Shown here in pieces: positions 6,360 through 7,765 of a stretch of 7,765 bases of DNA. The stretch is from an uncultured Alphaproteobacteria bacterium. Lineage in GTDB: Bacteria > Pseudomonadota > Alphaproteobacteria > Rhizobiales > Aestuariivirgaceae. Where the stretch lies: NCBI GenBank assembly GCA_937868035.1, contig CALMLK010000345.1, forward strand, positions 1-7,765, in the 5' to 3' direction. The first letter of the stretch is position 1; the number at the start of each line of letters is the position of its first letter. Below the pieces are notes generated by a model, which was not told where the DNA came from, did no database searches, and saw only the letters and a program-made list of their open reading frames with translations. Position numbers and translations under genes: made by a program.

Positions 6360-7297
6360 GCCAGCGTCTCGATCCGTTCCGACAACAGGTTAAAGAACCC
6401 CTCGGCATCAATGCCGCGGCAGACCGTGGCATTGGCCTTCCGGTCCGTCACCCGCCACCAGTCGATCACCGTCATGCCCATGGTGAGATTGCTCTCGCAT
6501 TCCACCGCGACATTCACGTCCCGCGAGGTGAAAAGGCCGGGCTGCAACAGCCAGGCGATCACGCATGGGTCGTGCAGCGGGCCGCCATCGGTGCCGTATT
6601 TCTGTTCGTCGAAGCGCTCGAAGAACTCCAGCAGATCAGCGCAAGCCGGCCCCGACTTGTTCTTCATGGCGCGGAACCGCGCCACGCGCTTGGCCGTGGT
6701 CAGTGCCTGATGGGTGCAATCCAGCGGAATGAGCGTGAAGGGAATGTCGGATGACAGGCAGATGCGCGCCGCATGCGGGTCCACGTAGATGTTGAACTCC
6801 GCCGCCGGCGTCACGTTGCCGCCTTCGAAGAAGCCGCCGCCCATGGCGACGATGCGCTTGATGCGGGACGCGATGCGTGGCTCCTTCACCAGCGCCAGCG
6901 CGACGTTGGTCAACGGTCCGAGCGTGCACAGTGTCACCGTGCCGGCTGGGCGCGTCATCAGCGTTTCGATGATGAAGTCCACGCCATGTTGCGGTTGCAG
7001 CGGCATGGTGGGTTCGGGCAGCACCGGCCCATCCAGCCCCGTGCGGCCATGCACATGTTCGGCGGTGACGAGGGCTTGCACCATGGGCCGGATGGCGCCA
7101 GCGAACACCTTGGTCTCGGGCTTGCCTGAAAGTTCGCAAATCTTGCGGGCGTTCTTCTGGGTGAGCGCCAGCGGCACGTTTCCGGCGACGGCGGTGATGC
7201 CGAGGACATCAAGTTCAGGCGAAGCCAGCGCCAGCATGATGGCGAGTGCATCGTCCTGGCCGGGGTCCGTGTCGATGATGATGGGAAGTTTCGGCAT
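6356..7297 (-). CDS. Nucleoside hydrolase (inosine-uridine preferring family)
   Basis: This enzyme hydrolyses the N-glycosidic bond of ribonucleosides to free base and ribose, in nucleoside salvage or catabolism, in the cytoplasm. The 313 residues are normal for the family. The N-terminal calcium and ribose site reads I8-D9-T-D11-P-G-Q-D15-D16-A. Further family landmarks are N40, H81-V-H83-G-R-T-G-L-D-G, the TLGPLTN stretch (125-131), A166-E-F-N169-I-Y-V-D173-P-H-A-A and the C-terminal P240-L-H242-D243-P. H83 and H242 correspond to the His pair typical of group I (pyrimidine-preferring or mixed) enzymes, but preference cannot be fixed by eye. ATG 7297 is preceded by GAGGA 4 bases upstream. 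No signal peptide is seen. A YafY-type regulator diverges from it across 129 bp, with an operator-like array between them, which suggests direct control. Its stop overlaps that of the convergent small membrane protein. Confidence 0.95.
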   Translation of the reverse strand: MPKLPIIIDTDPGQDDALAIMLALASPELDVLGITAVAGNVPLALTQKNARKICELSGKPETKVFAGAIRPMVQALVTAEHVHGRTGLDGPVLPEPTMPLQPQHGVDFIIETLMTRPAGTVTLCTLGPLTNVALALVKEPRIASRIKRIVAMGGGFFEGGNVTPAAEFNIYVDPHAARICLSSDIPFTLIPLDCTHQALTTAKRVARFRAMKNKSGPACADLLEFFERFDEQKYGTDGGPLHDPCVIAWLLQPGLFTSRDVNVAVECESNLTMGMTVIDWWRVTDRKANATVCRGIDAEGFFNLLSERIETLA

Positions 7298-7301
7298 GCT
7301 G

Positions 7302-7306
7302 TCCTC
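7302..7306 (-). promoter_or_regulatory. Shine-Dalgarno site of the nucleoside hydrolase
   Basis: GAGGA on the minus strand lies 4 bases before ATG 7297 and supports that start. Confidence 0.55.
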
Positions 7307-7331
7307 GATCTGTGTTTGCAGCCTTGTAGCC

Positions 7332-7348
7332 GCCGCGCCCGCCGCGGC
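7332..7348. repeat. GC-only hairpin in nucleoside hydrolase leader
   Basis: GCCGCG (7332-7337) and CGCGGC (7343-7348) are perfect 6-bp arms with a 5-nt loop, within a very GC-rich stretch about 35 bases before the nucleoside hydrolase ATG. A leader mRNA would fold here. In DNA this rich in G and C it may be chance. Confidence 0.25.
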
Positions 7349-7373
7349 ATAGGGCCAGATCGAAATCCACCCT

Positions 7374-7406
7374 TGCTGACAGCTGCTGACAACATGCTGT
7401 CAGCAG
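7374..7406. promoter_or_regulatory. Operator-like array of three half-sites in the divergent promoter region
   Basis: TGCTGACA occurs at 7374-7381 and again at 7384-7391, exactly 10 bp (one helical turn) apart. Its inverse TGTCAGCA follows at 7398-7405. The second and third copies form a perfect dyad CTGCTGACA-N6-TGTCAGCAG (7383-7406). The array sits 21 bp before the regulator ATG and 77 bp before the nucleoside hydrolase ATG, so a bound protein could affect both. The divergent YafY/WYL-type regulator is the natural candidate to bind it. Core promoter boxes are not clear. Confidence 0.6.
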
Positions 7407-7426
7407 GGCTAGGCTATGGGACAGCC

Positions 7427-7765
7427 ATGAGACGCGCTGACCGATTGCTCCGCATCATACAGATTCTCCGCCGTCACCGCCGACCGGTGCGGGGACAGAG
7501 CATGTCCGAGGAACTGGAGGTCTCGCTCCGCACCCTTTATCGCGACATAGCCGACTTGGTGGCCGATGGCGTTCCCATCCGTGGCGAAGCAGGCGTCGGT
7601 TATGTGCTGGGCCAGGGCTACGACCTGCCGCCCCTCATGTTCACCACCGACGAGGTGGAAGCGGTGATGCTGGGCCTGCGCTGGGTGATGCGGCGCGGCG
7701 ACCGTGATCTGGTGCGCGCCGCGCAGGATGCCGTCGCCAAGGTCGCCACGGTTCTGCCGGAGGAA
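7427..7765 (+). CDS. YafY/WYL-type HTH transcriptional regulator (3' end outside window)
   Basis: This is a DNA-binding regulator of the YafY family. The first 57 or so residues form a DeoR/HTH_11-like winged helix (MRRADRLLRIIQILRRHRRPVRGQSMSEELEVSLRTLYRDIADLVADGVPIRGEAGVGYVL), with the recognition helix around SLRTLYRDI. The next segment (LPPLMFTTDEVEAVMLGLRWVMRRGDRDL) is the linker and helix usual before a WYL ligand-sensing domain, which lies outside the window. 113 residues are visible; family members are about 230-330 long. ATG 7427 has a weak GGGA 5 bases upstream, and another ATG at 7416 stops after four codons. It diverges from the nucleoside hydrolase and has the three-half-site array in its own promoter region, suggesting autoregulation and control of the hydrolase. 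Confidence 0.93.
   Translation, partial: MRRADRLLRIIQILRRHRRPVRGQSMSEELEVSLRTLYRDIADLVADGVPIRGEAGVGYVLGQGYDLPPLMFTTDEVEAVMLGLRWVMRRGDRDLVRAAQDAVAKVATVLPEE

Noticed and set aside
7338..7420. Sigma-70-type promoter boxes in the divergent region, such as TTGTCA with a weak TGGATT 17 bp on
   Set aside because: The -10 matches are poor (about 3 of 6) and several equally weak alternatives exist, so I list only the operator-like repeats.

Overview
The window is GC-rich, densely packed bacterial chromosome. Family resemblances, high G/C at third codon positions and a local cluster of GANTC (CcrM-type) sites suggest an alphaproteobacterium, most likely Hyphomicrobiales/Rhizobiales-like. That placement is an inference from style, not from a marker gene. 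All large genes are recognisable housekeeping or catabolic families. I see no mobile element, CRISPR array, tRNA or rRNA.

Layout. (1) A leftward cluster covers 3775 to 1: a SpoU/TrmH-family RNA methyltransferase (3041-3775), an 807-residue FAD-dependent dimethylglycine/sarcosine dehydrogenase-like enzyme with a C-terminal GcvT folate domain (523-2946), and the start of an EamA/DMT membrane transporter (512 down to 1, cut by the window edge). The transporter appears translationally coupled to the dehydrogenase: its ribosome site overlaps the dehydrogenase stop codon and it seems to use a TTG start. (2) Diverging from the methyltransferase across only 48 bp is a cytoplasmic molybdopterin oxidoreductase of the DMSO reductase superfamily (3824-5923) with an N-terminal 4Fe-4S motif. 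(3) Positions 5924-6227 lack a large gene but are not featureless. They hold a possible 24-codon Cys-rich ORF, a 12-bp-arm hairpin, a perfect 10-bp palindrome, five GAATC sites in about 217 bp, and two neighbouring dyads each with a GAATC in its 6-bp spacer. (4) A small single-pass membrane protein (6228-6359) converges on a nucleoside hydrolase (6356-7297, leftward); their stop codons share one CTAG. (5) A YafY/WYL-type regulator (7427 to the window end) diverges from the nucleoside hydrolase. Between them lies a three-half-site operator-like array.

How the genes may work together. The dehydrogenase would demethylate N-methylated glycine derivatives and pass the one-carbon unit to tetrahydrofolate, and the adjacent transporter may move a related small metabolite. 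The regulator probably controls the nucleoside hydrolase, itself, or both, through the shared operator. The molybdoenzyme's substrate cannot be read from sequence. No strongly novel multi-gene system is visible. The best second-look items are the 7374-7406 operator, the GAATC/dyad cluster, and the two small ORFs flanking the 5924-6227 region.
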